NCBI RefSeq assembly: GCF_029277305.1
Contig: NZ_CP119526.1
From: Guptibacillus hwajinpoensis
GTDB lineage: Bacteria; Bacillota; Bacilli; Bacillales; Guptibacillaceae
Strand: one strand, 5' to 3'
Length of the DNA: 64,000 bases
This document shows, piece after piece, positions 17,429-26,117 of the stretch (the first letter of the stretch is position 1; every line of letters starts with the position of its first letter). The notes under the pieces are model-generated. The model was not told the origin of the DNA, searched no databases, and saw only the letters and a list, made by a program, of their open reading frames with translations. The translations under genes were made by a program, and so were the position numbers.

Positions 17429-18773
17429 TCGAGTCACTCTCCTCTAATCCCCAAACATGGCAATCTATTTTTCCATCAGTCATCTCAACCTTTAGTACAT
17501 CACCAGGTTGAACCTGTTTGACAGATTTAATAAGTTCGTCTTCTTTATATGCAAGGCTGTAACCACGCTCCATCACCTTTAGAGGGCTCAGAGCATTTAA
17601 CTTGCCTGCAAAAAGTGAGAAATCACGCTGTTTCCCATGTAGTACTCGTTGCATTTCTTTCTGTAGAGATCCTTTTAATTCATTAAGTTCCTGAGTTGAA
17701 TCTTTCAATAAGCGATTTGGATGCTGTTTTAAAAGTTGTTTGTGATTTCTGTCGACGCGCTCTTCGGTATAAACGAGCAGCCTTTTCATTGTCTTCTGTA
17801 GTCGTTCAACCTGTAGGTCAAGCTCTTGTTCTTTCTGTCTCAAAAGTTGATCAGGATATCGAAATGCATAAGATTTCTGCAGGTTGGACAGTCGTTCTCG
17901 TTCTGAAAGATGCTTTTCTCTCATAGCTCTCATTAGTCTATGTACTCTCTGATTTAGTCGTTCTTTCAATTCAACCACACTTGGAACCGCTAGTTCTGCA
18001 GCACCAGTAGGCGTTGGCGCTCTAAGATCAGCCACAAAATCAGCAATCGTAAAGTCCGTTTCATGACCAACAGCTGAAATCACCGGTACATGAGACCGAG
18101 CAATACTTCTAGCTACATCTTCTTCATTAAATGCCCATAGCTCTTCGATAGACCCGCCACCACGTCCGACAATTAATACATCGAGCATATTCATTGCGTT
18201 CGCCATTTCAATTGCTTGCACAATTGAACTTTTAGCACTATTCCCCTGCACAAGAACGGGGAATACGGTTATCCTAGCTGCTGGATACCGTCTTTTTATA
18301 GTTGTGAATATATCCCGGATTGCTGCACCAGTAGGAGAGGTAATAACACCAATTTCTGTAGGATATCGTGGAATTGGTTGTTTGAGGTCTTCAGAAAACA
18401 ATCCTTCAAACTCCAGTTTGCGTTTCAATTCTTCATAAGCGAGGTACAAGTTTCCAATACCATCAGGCTGCATTTCCTTTGCATATAGCTGATATTGACC
18501 GTATGGTTCAAAAACTGAAATTTCTCCTCGTATTAATACTTTCATACCGTTCTCTGGCTTAAACTTCATGTGGCGGTTATTTCCTGCAAACATAACCGCC
18601 TGTACACGAGATTTATCATCTTTCACTGTAAAATATAGATGACCTCTATTATGAAGCTTAACATTAGATAATTCACCACGGAGCCATACATCTTGAAGTG
18701 CAGGTTCATTATCAATCATTCGCTTAACATGCCTCGTTAATGCGGTGACAGATATGTAGCGATCTGCTTTCAC
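17415..18773 (-). CDS. xseA: Exodeoxyribonuclease VII large subunit
   Basis: A 452-residue nuclease subunit with an N-terminal OB fold (about 1-100), a catalytic domain (GVITSPTGAAIRDI, RGGGSIEELWAFNEE, AVGHETDFTIADFVADLRAPTPT) and a long coiled-coil region (about 260-400) that binds XseB. Length is normal. It lies 20 bases after nusB. In B. subtilis folD sits between nusB and xseA; it is absent here. Confidence 0.96.
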   Translation of the reverse strand: MKADRYISVTALTRHVKRMIDNEPALQDVWLRGELSNVKLHNRGHLYFTVKDDKSRVQAVMFAGNNRHMKFKPENGMKVLIRGEISVFEPYGQYQLYAKEMQPDGIGNLYLAYEELKRKLEFEGLFSEDLKQPIPRYPTEIGVITSPTGAAIRDIFTTIKRRYPAARITVFPVLVQGNSAKSSIVQAIEMANAMNMLDVLIVGRGGGSIEELWAFNEEDVARSIARSHVPVISAVGHETDFTIADFVADLRAPTPTGAAELAVPSVVELKERLNQRVHRLMRAMREKHLSERERLSNLQKSYAFRYPDQLLRQKEQELDLQVERLQKTMKRLLVYTEERVDRNHKQLLKQHPNRLLKDSTQELNELKGSLQKEMQRVLHGKQRDFSLFAGKLNALSPLKVMERGYSLAYKEDELIKSVKQVQPGDVLKVEMTDGKIDCHVWGLEESDSNGEK

Positions 18774-18793
18774 AACAATCCCTCCTGCCTGTC

Positions 18794-19180
18794 TTAGCTT
18801 TTTTGCATGATCTTAGAGAGAACGCCGTTAACAAAACGCCCTGATTCTTCTCCTCCGAACAGCTTTGCTAGTTCAACAGCTTCATTTAAACTTACGTTAA
18901 CCGGTATATCATCTCTGATAACCATTTCGTACGATGCCATACGAAGAACGGAACGATCGACATTTCCAATTCTACTAAAGCTCCAGTTAACCAGATTTTC
19001 TTTAATCACTTCATCAATTTTCTCGAGGTTTTCAAGCGTTCCGAAGACAAGCTCAGATAGAAACTCGTCACCTTCTCCCTCATTTAATACGTGCTCTAAC
19101 GCCTCACGTGGATCGGTGTCTGTCACATCTATTTGAAACAATACCTGGATGGCTTTTTCTCTTGCATGTCTTCTTTTCAT
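18794..19180 (-). CDS. nusB: Transcription antitermination factor NusB
   Basis: A 128-residue all-helical protein with the family start RRHAREKAIQVLFQ and C-terminal segment PVNVSLNEAVELAKLFGGEESGRFVNG. It binds boxA RNA with S10 in rRNA antitermination complexes. It follows yqhY after a strong terminator and precedes xseA. Confidence 0.96.
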   Translation of the reverse strand: MKRRHAREKAIQVLFQIDVTDTDPREALEHVLNEGEGDEFLSELVFGTLENLEKIDEVIKENLVNWSFSRIGNVDRSVLRMASYEMVIRDDIPVNVSLNEAVELAKLFGGEESGRFVNGVLSKIMQKS

Positions 19181-19280
19181 TGCTATACTCCTTTTACGCT
19201 AATATTGCTATACCAATTGATAATAGCATATTGTAGCAGACAAATACAGGTTTTCCACTGTTCAATTCCATTCTCCAAAT

Positions 19281-19309
19281 TAAAAAGCAGGGGGAATGCC
19301 CCCCCTGCT
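19281..19309 (-). terminator. Terminator after yqhY
   Basis: Minus strand: AGCAGGGGG - GGCATT - CCCCCTGCT followed by TTTTTA. A very stable stem that overlaps the yqhY stop and separates accB-accC-yqhY from nusB. Confidence 0.9.
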
Positions 19310-19713
19310 TATTCTTCGTTTTCAGTCTCTTTTTTATCAAATGTGATGCCTACAACGCTGACGTTAACTGCACTAATTTCAAGTGCTGTCATCGTTAGTA
19401 GAGCCTGTCGAATGTTTTCTTGTACTTTCTCACATACTTCTGGGATTGATAATCCGTAGCTTACCACCACATAAGCATCAAGAATAATACCATCTTCATC
19501 AAGCTCAACCTTGACGCCTTTTCGATGGTCTTTACGACCAAAACGCTCGACGACACCTGAAGCGAAATTACCCCTCATTTCAGCTACACCGCCTACTTCA
19601 GAAGCTGCGATGCTACCGATGACTTCGATAACCTCTGGAGAAATCTCGACTTTTCCAAGTCCAGTATCGTGCTCTTCCATTTCAAATGATTGAAGTTCAT
19701 TCATTTTGAACAC
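19309..19713 (-). CDS. yqhY: Asp23/Gls24 family protein YqhY
   Basis: A 134-residue Asp23/DUF322 protein. Typical segments are GKVEISPEVIEVIGSIAASEV and GIILDAYVVVSYGLSIPEV. In B. subtilis the homologue is linked to acetyl-CoA carboxylase and its loss perturbs ACC activity. It starts within 2 bases of the accC stop, the universal accB-accC-yqhY arrangement in Firmicutes. Confidence 0.93.
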   Translation of the reverse strand: MFKMNELQSFEMEEHDTGLGKVEISPEVIEVIGSIAASEVGGVAEMRGNFASGVVERFGRKDHRKGVKVELDEDGIILDAYVVVSYGLSIPEVCEKVQENIRQALLTMTALEISAVNVSVVGITFDKKETENEE

Positions 19714-19714
19714 C

Positions 19715-21082
19715 TCACTTAGAATTCGTTGATTGTTCTGTTAAATCATACTTCTCTAGGAATTTCGTATTGAAATCTCCACTAACAAATTTCTCATGGT
19801 TCATTAAACGCATATGAAACGGTATTGTTGTTTTAACGCCTTCAACTACAAATTCCCCAAGCGCACGCTTCATTCTTGCAATTGCTTCTTCACGCGTATC
19901 CGCGTAAGTAATCAATTTTGCAACCATTGAATCGTAGAAAGGCAAAATGTCATATCCAGGATAAACAGCTGAATCAACTCGAACACCGAATCCACCTGGA
20001 GGAAGATACATTTCTACTTTACCAGGAGATGGCATGAACTTTTTGTCAGGATCTTCTGCATTGATTCGGCACTCAATGGCCCACCCTTTGAATGTAACAT
20101 CTTCCTGTTTAAAGCGAAGTGTTTCATCAGAAGCTGCCCTTATCTGTTCTTTAATCAAGTCAATTCCAGTTACCATCTCTGTCACAGGGTGCTCGACTTG
20201 AATTCGAGTATTCATTTCCATAAAGTAAAAATTCCCTGTTGGCTCAAAAATAAACTCTACAGTACCTGCACCGGAATAATTAACGGCTTTAGCAGCACGT
20301 ACTGCTGCGTCACCCATTTTTTGTCTAATCTTCTCGTCAAGAGCTGGAGAAGGCGTTTCTTCTACAAGTTTCTGTAATCGTCTCTGAATTGAACAGTCAC
20401 GTTCTCCAAGGTGAATCGCATTTCCGTGGTTATCAGCGAGAACCTGAATTTCCACGTGACGGAAATCTTCAATAAATTTCTCAATGTAAACCCCAGGATT
20501 CCCAAATGCTTGGGAAGCTTCTTGTTGCGTGATATTAATCCCTTTGATTAGTTCTTTCTCGTCCTTAGCGATGCGGATTCCTTTACCACCACCACCGGCA
20601 GTAGCTTTGATGATAACTGGATAACCCATTTCGTTTGCGAGGGCTACGCCTTCGTCTGCGTCCTTGATAATTCCTTCAGAACCAGGAACGATCGGAACCC
20701 CAGCTTCCTTCATTGTTGTTCTAGCCACATCTTTTGTTCCCATACGATTAATCGCTTCAGGGCTAGGACCAACAAATGTTACATTGCATTCTCTACAAAG
20801 TTCTGCAAAATCGGCGTTTTCAGAAAGAAAACCATAACCTGGATGAATAGCATCCACACCAGTAACCGTAGCAATGCTCATAATATTTGTGAAGTTAAGA
20901 TAGCTGTCTTTCGCTGCAGTTGGCCCAATACAGTAAGCTTCGTCTGCAAGTCGTACGTGCAATGCCTCTTTATCAGCTTGAGAGTAAACCGCTACAGTCT
21001 CAATTCCTAGTTCTTCACAAGCTCGAATAATTCTAACCGCGATCTCTCCTCGGTTGGCTACAAGTAATTTCTTAATTTCCAT
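19715..21082 (-). CDS. accC: Acetyl-CoA carboxylase biotin carboxylase subunit
   Basis: A 455-residue ATP-grasp enzyme that carboxylates the biotin on AccB. It has the N-terminal LVANRGEIAVRIIRACEELG, the glycine-rich ATP loop KATAGGGGKGIRI, and the catalytic EMNTRIQVEHPVTEMVTG. Length is normal. It lies 11 bases after accB in a fatty-acid synthesis operon. Confidence 0.97.
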   Translation of the reverse strand: MEIKKLLVANRGEIAVRIIRACEELGIETVAVYSQADKEALHVRLADEAYCIGPTAAKDSYLNFTNIMSIATVTGVDAIHPGYGFLSENADFAELCRECNVTFVGPSPEAINRMGTKDVARTTMKEAGVPIVPGSEGIIKDADEGVALANEMGYPVIIKATAGGGGKGIRIAKDEKELIKGINITQQEASQAFGNPGVYIEKFIEDFRHVEIQVLADNHGNAIHLGERDCSIQRRLQKLVEETPSPALDEKIRQKMGDAAVRAAKAVNYSGAGTVEFIFEPTGNFYFMEMNTRIQVEHPVTEMVTGIDLIKEQIRAASDETLRFKQEDVTFKGWAIECRINAEDPDKKFMPSPGKVEMYLPPGGFGVRVDSAVYPGYDILPFYDSMVAKLITYADTREEAIARMKRALGEFVVEGVKTTIPFHMRLMNHEKFVSGDFNTKFLEKYDLTEQSTNSK

Positions 21083-21093
21083 AATACGATCAC

Positions 21094-21579
21094 CTATGCT
21101 TTCACTAAAAACAGAGGCTGTCCGTATTCAACCAGTTGTCCATCTTCAACTAGCATCTCTACGACTTCTCCATTTACCTCTGCCTCTATTTCATTGAAAA
21201 GCTTCATTGCTTCAATGATGCAGACAACACTACTTTCTGAAACCTTTTCTCCTGTTTTCACATAAACATCTGAGTCAGGATTAGGGCGAGCGTAGAAAGT
21301 ACCTACCATCGGCGATTCAATTTTATGTAAAGATTCGTCCACTTGCTTATTTGTTGCTTCTTCTTTCGGTTGTTCAGGAGTAGTAACTGCAGGCTTAGCC
21401 GGCTCTTGCACTTCTTTGGCTACAGGCTGTTGGGTTGGTTGTTCCACCGGTGCCTGTGCGTACTGAACTTCATTTTTCTTCAGGACAATTTTTGATCCGT
21501 CGTTTTCGTATTCGAATTCATCGATGCTTGATTGATCAATTAATTTGATCAACTCGCGAATTTCTTGAACTTTTAACAA
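21094..21579 (-). CDS. accB: Biotin carboxyl carrier protein
   Basis: A 161-residue carrier with an N-terminal domain (LKVQEIRELIKLIDQSSIDEF), a Pro/Glu/Ala-rich linker (about 45-85) and a C-terminal biotinyl domain with the lysine in EAMKLFNEI. I chose a TTG start at 21579, where GGGAG lies 8 bases upstream and the N-terminus matches the family. The frame extends to an ATG at 21615, but that start has no ribosome binding site. Confidence 0.93.
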   Translation of the reverse strand: MLKVQEIRELIKLIDQSSIDEFEYENDGSKIVLKKNEVQYAQAPVEQPTQQPVAKEVQEPAKPAVTTPEQPKEEATNKQVDESLHKIESPMVGTFYARPNPDSDVYVKTGEKVSESSVVCIIEAMKLFNEIEAEVNGEVVEMLVEDGQLVEYGQPLFLVKA

Positions 21580-21663
21580 AGTTTCCACTCCCTGTCTCTT
21601 TTTTTGCGCTTGCATTTGTGAGGAGGTTTATTCTGTGCAGAAGACACGCTCCAAGTACTATCA

Positions 21664-21672
21664 ATTATAGCA
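21664..21672 (-). promoter_or_regulatory. Extended -10 promoter for accB
   Basis: The minus strand reads TGCTATAAT, a consensus -10 with the TG extension. The -35 region (TACTAA) is weak. It lies about 85 bases upstream of the accB start. No FapR-type operator is visible. Apart from the two dyads listed next, I see nothing else in the 21616-21943 gap. Confidence 0.5.
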
Positions 21673-21833
21673 TAATTTCAATTGACATTAGTATCTCCTT
21701 CAAAAGGCACAAAGAATCAAAACCCTATGTTATGACCATTATATACAAGCTGGTCCTAAGCCTAATCATCATATCATATCTTCAGTTTAGAAGGTAGAAT
21801 GCATATATTAAGCGTTTTCTCAATAAGTGTAAC

Positions 21834-21868
21834 AAAAAAAGCGTTTACATTTCTATAAAAGTAAACGA
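21834..21868 (-). terminator. Possible second terminator downstream of spoIIIAH
   Basis: Minus strand CGTTTAC - 12-base loop - GTAAACG followed by CTTTTTTTG. The stem is short and AT-rich, so this is weak; it could instead be an operator-like dyad in the accB upstream region. Confidence 0.35.
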
Positions 21869-21913
21869 ATGTTTCTTCTTTTAGTATGATTATACAGGTA
21901 AGAATCAGAGATA

Positions 21914-21945
21914 AATAAAAAAAGATGGAGAAATTCTCCATCTTT
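21914..21945 (-). terminator. Terminator of the spoIIIA operon
   Basis: Minus strand AAAGATGGAG - short loop - CTCCATCTTT followed by TTTTAT, starting at the spoIIIAH stop codon. Confidence 0.85.
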
Positions 21946-22498
21946 ATTTCGCTACTGGTTGAAATTCCACTGCAATTTGGTGCCCATCTCCAAGTTGTTC
22001 CTGAGCAAGTACCATGATATTGTTAGCTTCTTCATTAGATAGTTGATCCGCTTTTACAATAACTCTCACTTTATCGTTTTCGAGTGTATACACAACAGCA
22101 TCACTATAACCTTCAGACTTTATTACATTCTCAAGTACCGATTCTTGCTGAGATAACGCCATTAGTTCCTGACGTTGTTCATGTGCTTCGTTCCTAAGAT
22201 CAGCAGAAGCTTCACTTGCGATAACGGCCGTATAATCTTCAATTGCCGCATCTCTTTGCTCTTGAATTTCAAGTCTTAATGCTGCAAAAGCTTCATCGCT
22301 TGATAGGCTTGATGAAACAACATCGCCTTCAGCATTTGTTTCTTCCGCTTCATTACTTGTTGCTTCATCTTGACTTTGCTCTTGATCTCCTACAAAAGCT
22401 ACATTATCAGTACCAGGTGTCATAATATAGTAGGCCGATAGAACAATAATTAAACTTAGCATTGTTAGTAACCAAACCGTTTGCTTTTTTAAGACCAT
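21944..22498 (-). CDS. spoIIIAH: Stage III sporulation protein AH
   Basis: A 184-residue protein with one N-terminal membrane segment (about 8-27), an acidic Ser/Glu-rich linker (35-65), and a C-terminal domain of the YscJ/FliF ring-building type. In the mother-cell membrane it zips to forespore SpoIIQ to form the feeding-tube channel. It is the last gene of the operon and starts 1 base after spoIIIAG. Confidence 0.94.
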   Translation of the reverse strand: MVLKKQTVWLLTMLSLIIVLSAYYIMTPGTDNVAFVGDQEQSQDEATSNEAEETNAEGDVVSSSLSSDEAFAALRLEIQEQRDAAIEDYTAVIASEASADLRNEAHEQRQELMALSQQESVLENVIKSEGYSDAVVYTLENDKVRVIVKADQLSNEEANNIMVLAQEQLGDGHQIAVEFQPVAK

Positions 22499-22499
22499 C

Positions 22500-23138
22500 T
22501 CATGATTCCCCCTTTAGTTTCTTCGGTAAGACCATGACGCGATGACTTTTTACATCAAGTAGCCTCGTCACTGCATCTACTATCATTTTCTTCGTTTCCA
22601 TATTTTCTGCACCTACTGCAACAACGACAACTCCTCTAACAACTGGCTTTTTTGTTCTAACTATGATTGGTTCCTGTCCTTTATCACTTTGTACAACCAC
22701 AACCTGCTCTTCACTGGATTGCTCTTCAATTTTTCGTGATCCACCCTCTTTAGGAGATTCATAAGTATATTTATCAGTAGAAGTGCTATTTTTCTCAACA
22801 ATTTTTTCTTCAGTAGAATCTAAATTTACTATTACTGTTGCTTCAGATACGCCTGCAACTTCATCAAGCGCTTCTTTCAATTGCGTTTCGTATAAATCCT
22901 CGTATTCTGACATTGTCGACGGATTAGACTTATTCTGACCGAAAGCAGGTTCACTATCAGACGAGCTTGCCTGTTCCGAAAACACTTCCTGGACCGAATC
23001 AGGTGAAGAAAAGAAGTTTCCGGCAAACATAAAGATGATTCCAAGTGCTGCTGCTATAATTAAATAGATAGAGGGCATGCCTTTTTTCTTTTTTGGTTGC
23101 TTTAGTTGATCGAGCCAGCTAGTTGGTTTTTCATCCAT
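22500..23138 (-). CDS. spoIIIAG: Stage III sporulation protein AG
   Basis: A 212-residue protein with a membrane segment (about 22-45) and an extracytoplasmic ring-building domain carrying the family segments LDEVAGVSEATVIVNLDSTEE and VVRGVVVVAVGAE. It forms the large ring of the SpoIIIA-SpoIIQ channel. It lies 5 bases after spoIIIAF. Confidence 0.94.
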   Translation of the reverse strand: MDEKPTSWLDQLKQPKKKKGMPSIYLIIAAALGIIFMFAGNFFSSPDSVQEVFSEQASSSDSEPAFGQNKSNPSTMSEYEDLYETQLKEALDEVAGVSEATVIVNLDSTEEKIVEKNSTSTDKYTYESPKEGGSRKIEEQSSEEQVVVVQSDKGQEPIIVRTKKPVVRGVVVVAVGAENMETKKMIVDAVTRLLDVKSHRVMVLPKKLKGES

Positions 23139-23143
23139 GTACC

Positions 23144-23758
23144 CTATTCTCCTCCTTTCACCTGAACTCCGACCTGCTTAGGATATAACGCCCATTCATC
23201 TGCTAGAAAATAAGCTACTTTCTTAGAAGTGCTATCAGTAGAATCAAAATCTTCTAGTTCATTTTCTTCGATCTGAAAGGAAACAGATACAGCTTCAATT
23301 TCACTTACGGATTGATCACGAGCCGCTTCTTCCACCATCACTGCAATTTGATCAATATTCTTCTCGCCTTCTTCTTCGGTGAGATGAAGCGCAATATTAC
23401 TTATTTGAAGATTAAATCGCTCTCTCAACTCCTTTTCAACCTGACTTTTCAATTGGACAGCCATTTGTTCTTCAATATATGCAGCATTCGATGCTTGTAT
23501 TTCACTTTTCTTTGATTCAATTGTATTTTCTAGTTGTGTACTTCGATCAAAATCGTTTAATGTAGCAGATCTTAGCATTGTATTGAAATCTTTCGAAAAA
23601 ATTGTAAGAACAGGCGAAAGGATGACTGCCATTAACATCAACCCGATAACCATCTTGACATATCGCTGCATACTGGAGTTCGGAAGTAAAAGTTCGAGAA
23701 CCGTCGCAAGCAGGATGAGTACAATAATATTTGTTACCCAACCTGTAAGAACACCCAT
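23144..23758 (-). CDS. spoIIIAF: Stage III sporulation protein AF
   Basis: A 204-residue protein with two N-terminal membrane segments (about 8-26 and 34-54, the latter MVIGLMLMAVILSPVL) and a soluble C-terminal domain rich in Glu and Ser. It is a component of the mother-cell channel. It lies 11 bases after spoIIIAE. Confidence 0.93.
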   Translation of the reverse strand: MGVLTGWVTNIIVLILLATVLELLLPNSSMQRYVKMVIGLMLMAVILSPVLTIFSKDFNTMLRSATLNDFDRSTQLENTIESKKSEIQASNAAYIEEQMAVQLKSQVEKELRERFNLQISNIALHLTEEEGEKNIDQIAVMVEEAARDQSVSEIEAVSVSFQIEENELEDFDSTDSTSKKVAYFLADEWALYPKQVGVQVKGGE

Positions 23759-23769
23759 TTAATCTCCTC

Positions 23770-24960
23770 CTATCTCACCATTAGCGTTATGTTTCCTGAT
23801 GCAATAATGATTGTTACAGCGAGAAAAAACATAAGCGATACGATCGCTAGAGCTGCAAAGATAAACAAAATGCTTTTTGAAATAACATTCAAAGATTGAA
23901 TAATTGGTCCTCCACCTAGGGGTTGGATGACCGCTGCTGCAATATTGTAAATCAACACGAGAGAAAGCACTTTTAAGGCAGGAAAAGCACAAATCATTAA
24001 AAGGATCACTACACCAGCTAGTCCCACTGTATTTTTTAATAGTACAGAAGCACTTAAAACCGTATCTGTAGCATCAGTAAACATTCTTCCTACGACAGGT
24101 ATGAAGTTTCCAGTTACAAACTTTGCTGTTCGTATTGTAATCCCATCGGCCACAGCAGTTGTTGCACCCTGAACAGATATAACACCAAGAAAGATTGCAA
24201 AAAAGACTCCAAGGGTTCCAATTGCTATATTACGAATGAGATTAGACAGTTGCGTCACTTTATAATGTTCACTTATTGTACTAACGATGGCTAGTACTGC
24301 TGCTAAAAATAGCATAGGTAGTACAAATTTCTGAATTAGTAATCCACCAGTATTTACAAGGAAAAGAACGATTGGATGAAAAAAGGCAACTGACGCAACA
24401 CCACCAACAGAAGCCATAAGAGCTAATAACAAAGGAATTAACGCTAGAAGGAATCCCATCATATTTGCTATTGCATTCTCTGTATATTGAATGGCAACAT
24501 GAAAGCTGTTTAAAGCAAGAATGATTAGAACCATGTACGTAATTCCATATGCAACTGTACTAACCGCTTTGTGTTCAAACGCATTTTGCATATTCTGCAA
24601 AAGGATACTAAAGATCGCGAGTAAGATTAGGCTACCGAGAAGCTTTCCATGTACAAGTAGTTCATGAAACAAGAACTTTACTAATCCTAATAAATAGGCT
24701 TTAAGTGATAGTTTCTTCTCACCTTTAACAAATTCCATAAACGAGCCTTTTTGGCTTTCTGGTAAAAAGCCACCGTACTCTTCAATTACTTCATTCCAAT
24801 ATGCTTGTATATCTTGTAAACCAAGTGAAGTTAACTGCTTGTCTACAAATTGATCAGGCATCGGTTTGTCTTGACCTGTCTGTGCAGAAACTGAGCTTGC
24901 AAAACTAAAAAGGGAAAAAAAGAGGAACAGTAGCATCAACATGATTTTTTGTTTGTGCAC
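23770..24960 (-). CDS. spoIIIAE: Stage III sporulation protein AE
   Basis: A 396-residue polytopic protein with a cleavable-looking signal (MLMLLFLFFSLFSFASSVSA), a soluble segment (about 30-85), then roughly seven membrane segments. The conserved central region includes GVISVQGATTAVADGITIRTAKF and GNFIPVVGRMFTDATDTVL. It is the largest membrane subunit of the SpoIIIA complex. It lies 15 bases after spoIIIAD. Confidence 0.95.
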   Translation of the reverse strand: MHKQKIMLMLLFLFFSLFSFASSVSAQTGQDKPMPDQFVDKQLTSLGLQDIQAYWNEVIEEYGGFLPESQKGSFMEFVKGEKKLSLKAYLLGLVKFLFHELLVHGKLLGSLILLAIFSILLQNMQNAFEHKAVSTVAYGITYMVLIILALNSFHVAIQYTENAIANMMGFLLALIPLLLALMASVGGVASVAFFHPIVLFLVNTGGLLIQKFVLPMLFLAAVLAIVSTISEHYKVTQLSNLIRNIAIGTLGVFFAIFLGVISVQGATTAVADGITIRTAKFVTGNFIPVVGRMFTDATDTVLSASVLLKNTVGLAGVVILLMICAFPALKVLSLVLIYNIAAAVIQPLGGGPIIQSLNVISKSILFIFAALAIVSLMFFLAVTIIIASGNITLMVR

Positions 24961-24975
24961 GTCTTTCCCCCTCCC

Positions 24976-25374
24976 TTATGCTGGCAATAACTTGAGAACA
25001 GTCTCAATGATTAATGTCAAAATAGGAATCGCCATTGTTAAAATCAACAGCTTTCCTGCGAGTTCGATTTTGGAAGCAATCGCACCCTGTCCCGCATCTC
25101 TTACAATTTGAGCTCCGAACTCTGCTATATATGCAATACCTATGATCTTCAAAACTGTTTCTACGTAAACAAGGTCCACGTTTGCCTTTGCTGCTAAACT
25201 CTCTAGCATTTGAATAATATGTTGAATTTCTCCTATTAAATAGAGAAATATTAAAGCACCTGTGAACACAGTAATGGTAAATGCAAACACAGGCTTTTGC
25301 TCTTTCACAACAATGACAAGGAAGGTTGCGATTAAACCAAGGCCAACAATTTGAATAATATCAATCGCAGACAC
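24976..25374 (-). CDS. spoIIIAD: Stage III sporulation protein AD
   Basis: A 132-residue membrane protein with about four hydrophobic helices and the family segment IIGIAYIAEFGAQIVRDAGQ. It starts 3 bases after the spoIIIAC stop, indicating coupled translation. Confidence 0.94.
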   Translation of the reverse strand: MSAIDIIQIVGLGLIATFLVIVVKEQKPVFAFTITVFTGALIFLYLIGEIQHIIQMLESLAAKANVDLVYVETVLKIIGIAYIAEFGAQIVRDAGQGAIASKIELAGKLLILTMAIPILTLIIETVLKLLPA

Positions 25375-25377
25375 CCC

Positions 25378-25584
25378 CTACCCTTGAAAAAGAAAAACGC
25401 CCCGTATTTTCTGAAAAAGGTCATCAATTATCGTAATCACCATATAAAGTACAACGATAAATCCAATTAATGTTACCCAGTGGGCGTATTCTTCCTTCCC
25501 CATTTGTTTGAGAATTGTATGAAGCATGGCAACAATAATTCCAATACCAGCAATTTGAAAAATTGTATTTACATCATGATTCAT
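25378..25584 (-). CDS. spoIIIAC: Stage III sporulation protein AC
   Basis: A 68-residue protein with two membrane helices (about 6-25 and 34-54) and the typical DVNTIFQIAGIGI start and GVFLFQG end. I chose ATG 25584, which has GGAGG with 8-base spacing; ATG 25590 is only 2 bases from it. It is related to SpoIIIAD. Confidence 0.94.
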   Translation of the reverse strand: MNHDVNTIFQIAGIGIIVAMLHTILKQMGKEEYAHWVTLIGFIVVLYMVITIIDDLFQKIRGVFLFQG

Positions 25585-25603
25585 CCGCATTTCCTCCCAG
25601 TGG

Positions 25604-26116
25604 CTAAATCAAAAGTATGACAAGTAGAATGCCTCCGAGAACCCCAAGACTCTTAAACATTCGTTCATACTTTGTTTGATTATTTCTTGCTTCATGCTCT
25701 TCACGTTCAAGATGAATCAATGCAAGCTTAAGCTGTTTCTGCTCGTGCTCACGATCTTGCTGTCCAATTGTTGCACCAAGCTGCTTCATGATTTCTTTCT
25801 CTTCTTGTTTGAAAGCAGTATATTTCCAAACCTCATCCATACTTTCAATCCAGGCTTCATAAGCAGTTGAATGTCCTGCATCAAGCTTTTTCCTAAAGGA
25901 ATCAAAAAACCACGACACAGGATGTCCAACCTGTCTGCATATATGACCACACGCCATACTGAGAGGCGTCATTCCATAAACGATTTCAGCTTCTAACGAC
26001 TGAAGTGCCGCTTTTAATTGTCTGAGCTGTCGCGAGCGCTCACTTACAGTTCTAGACCATTCGATCCCTGCCCAGGTGCTAGCTAATATGATGAGAATTG
26101 CTCCAAGTAGCTTCAT
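25604..26116 (-). CDS. spoIIIAB: Stage III sporulation protein AB
   Basis: A 170-residue protein with membrane segments at both ends (about 1-19 and 150-169) and a helical centre (RQLRQLKAALQSLEAEIVYG, MTPLSMAC). It resembles type II secretion GspF domains. It starts 1 base after the spoIIIAA stop. Confidence 0.94.
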   Translation of the reverse strand: MKLLGAILIILASTWAGIEWSRTVSERSRQLRQLKAALQSLEAEIVYGMTPLSMACGHICRQVGHPVSWFFDSFRKKLDAGHSTAYEAWIESMDEVWKYTAFKQEEKEIMKQLGATIGQQDREHEQKQLKLALIHLEREEHEARNNQTKYERMFKSLGVLGGILLVILLI

Positions 26117-26117
26117 G

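Noticed and set aside
23547..23992. Frames overlapping spoIIIAE and spoIIIAF
   Set aside because: Lie antisense-like or out of frame within well-supported sporulation genes.
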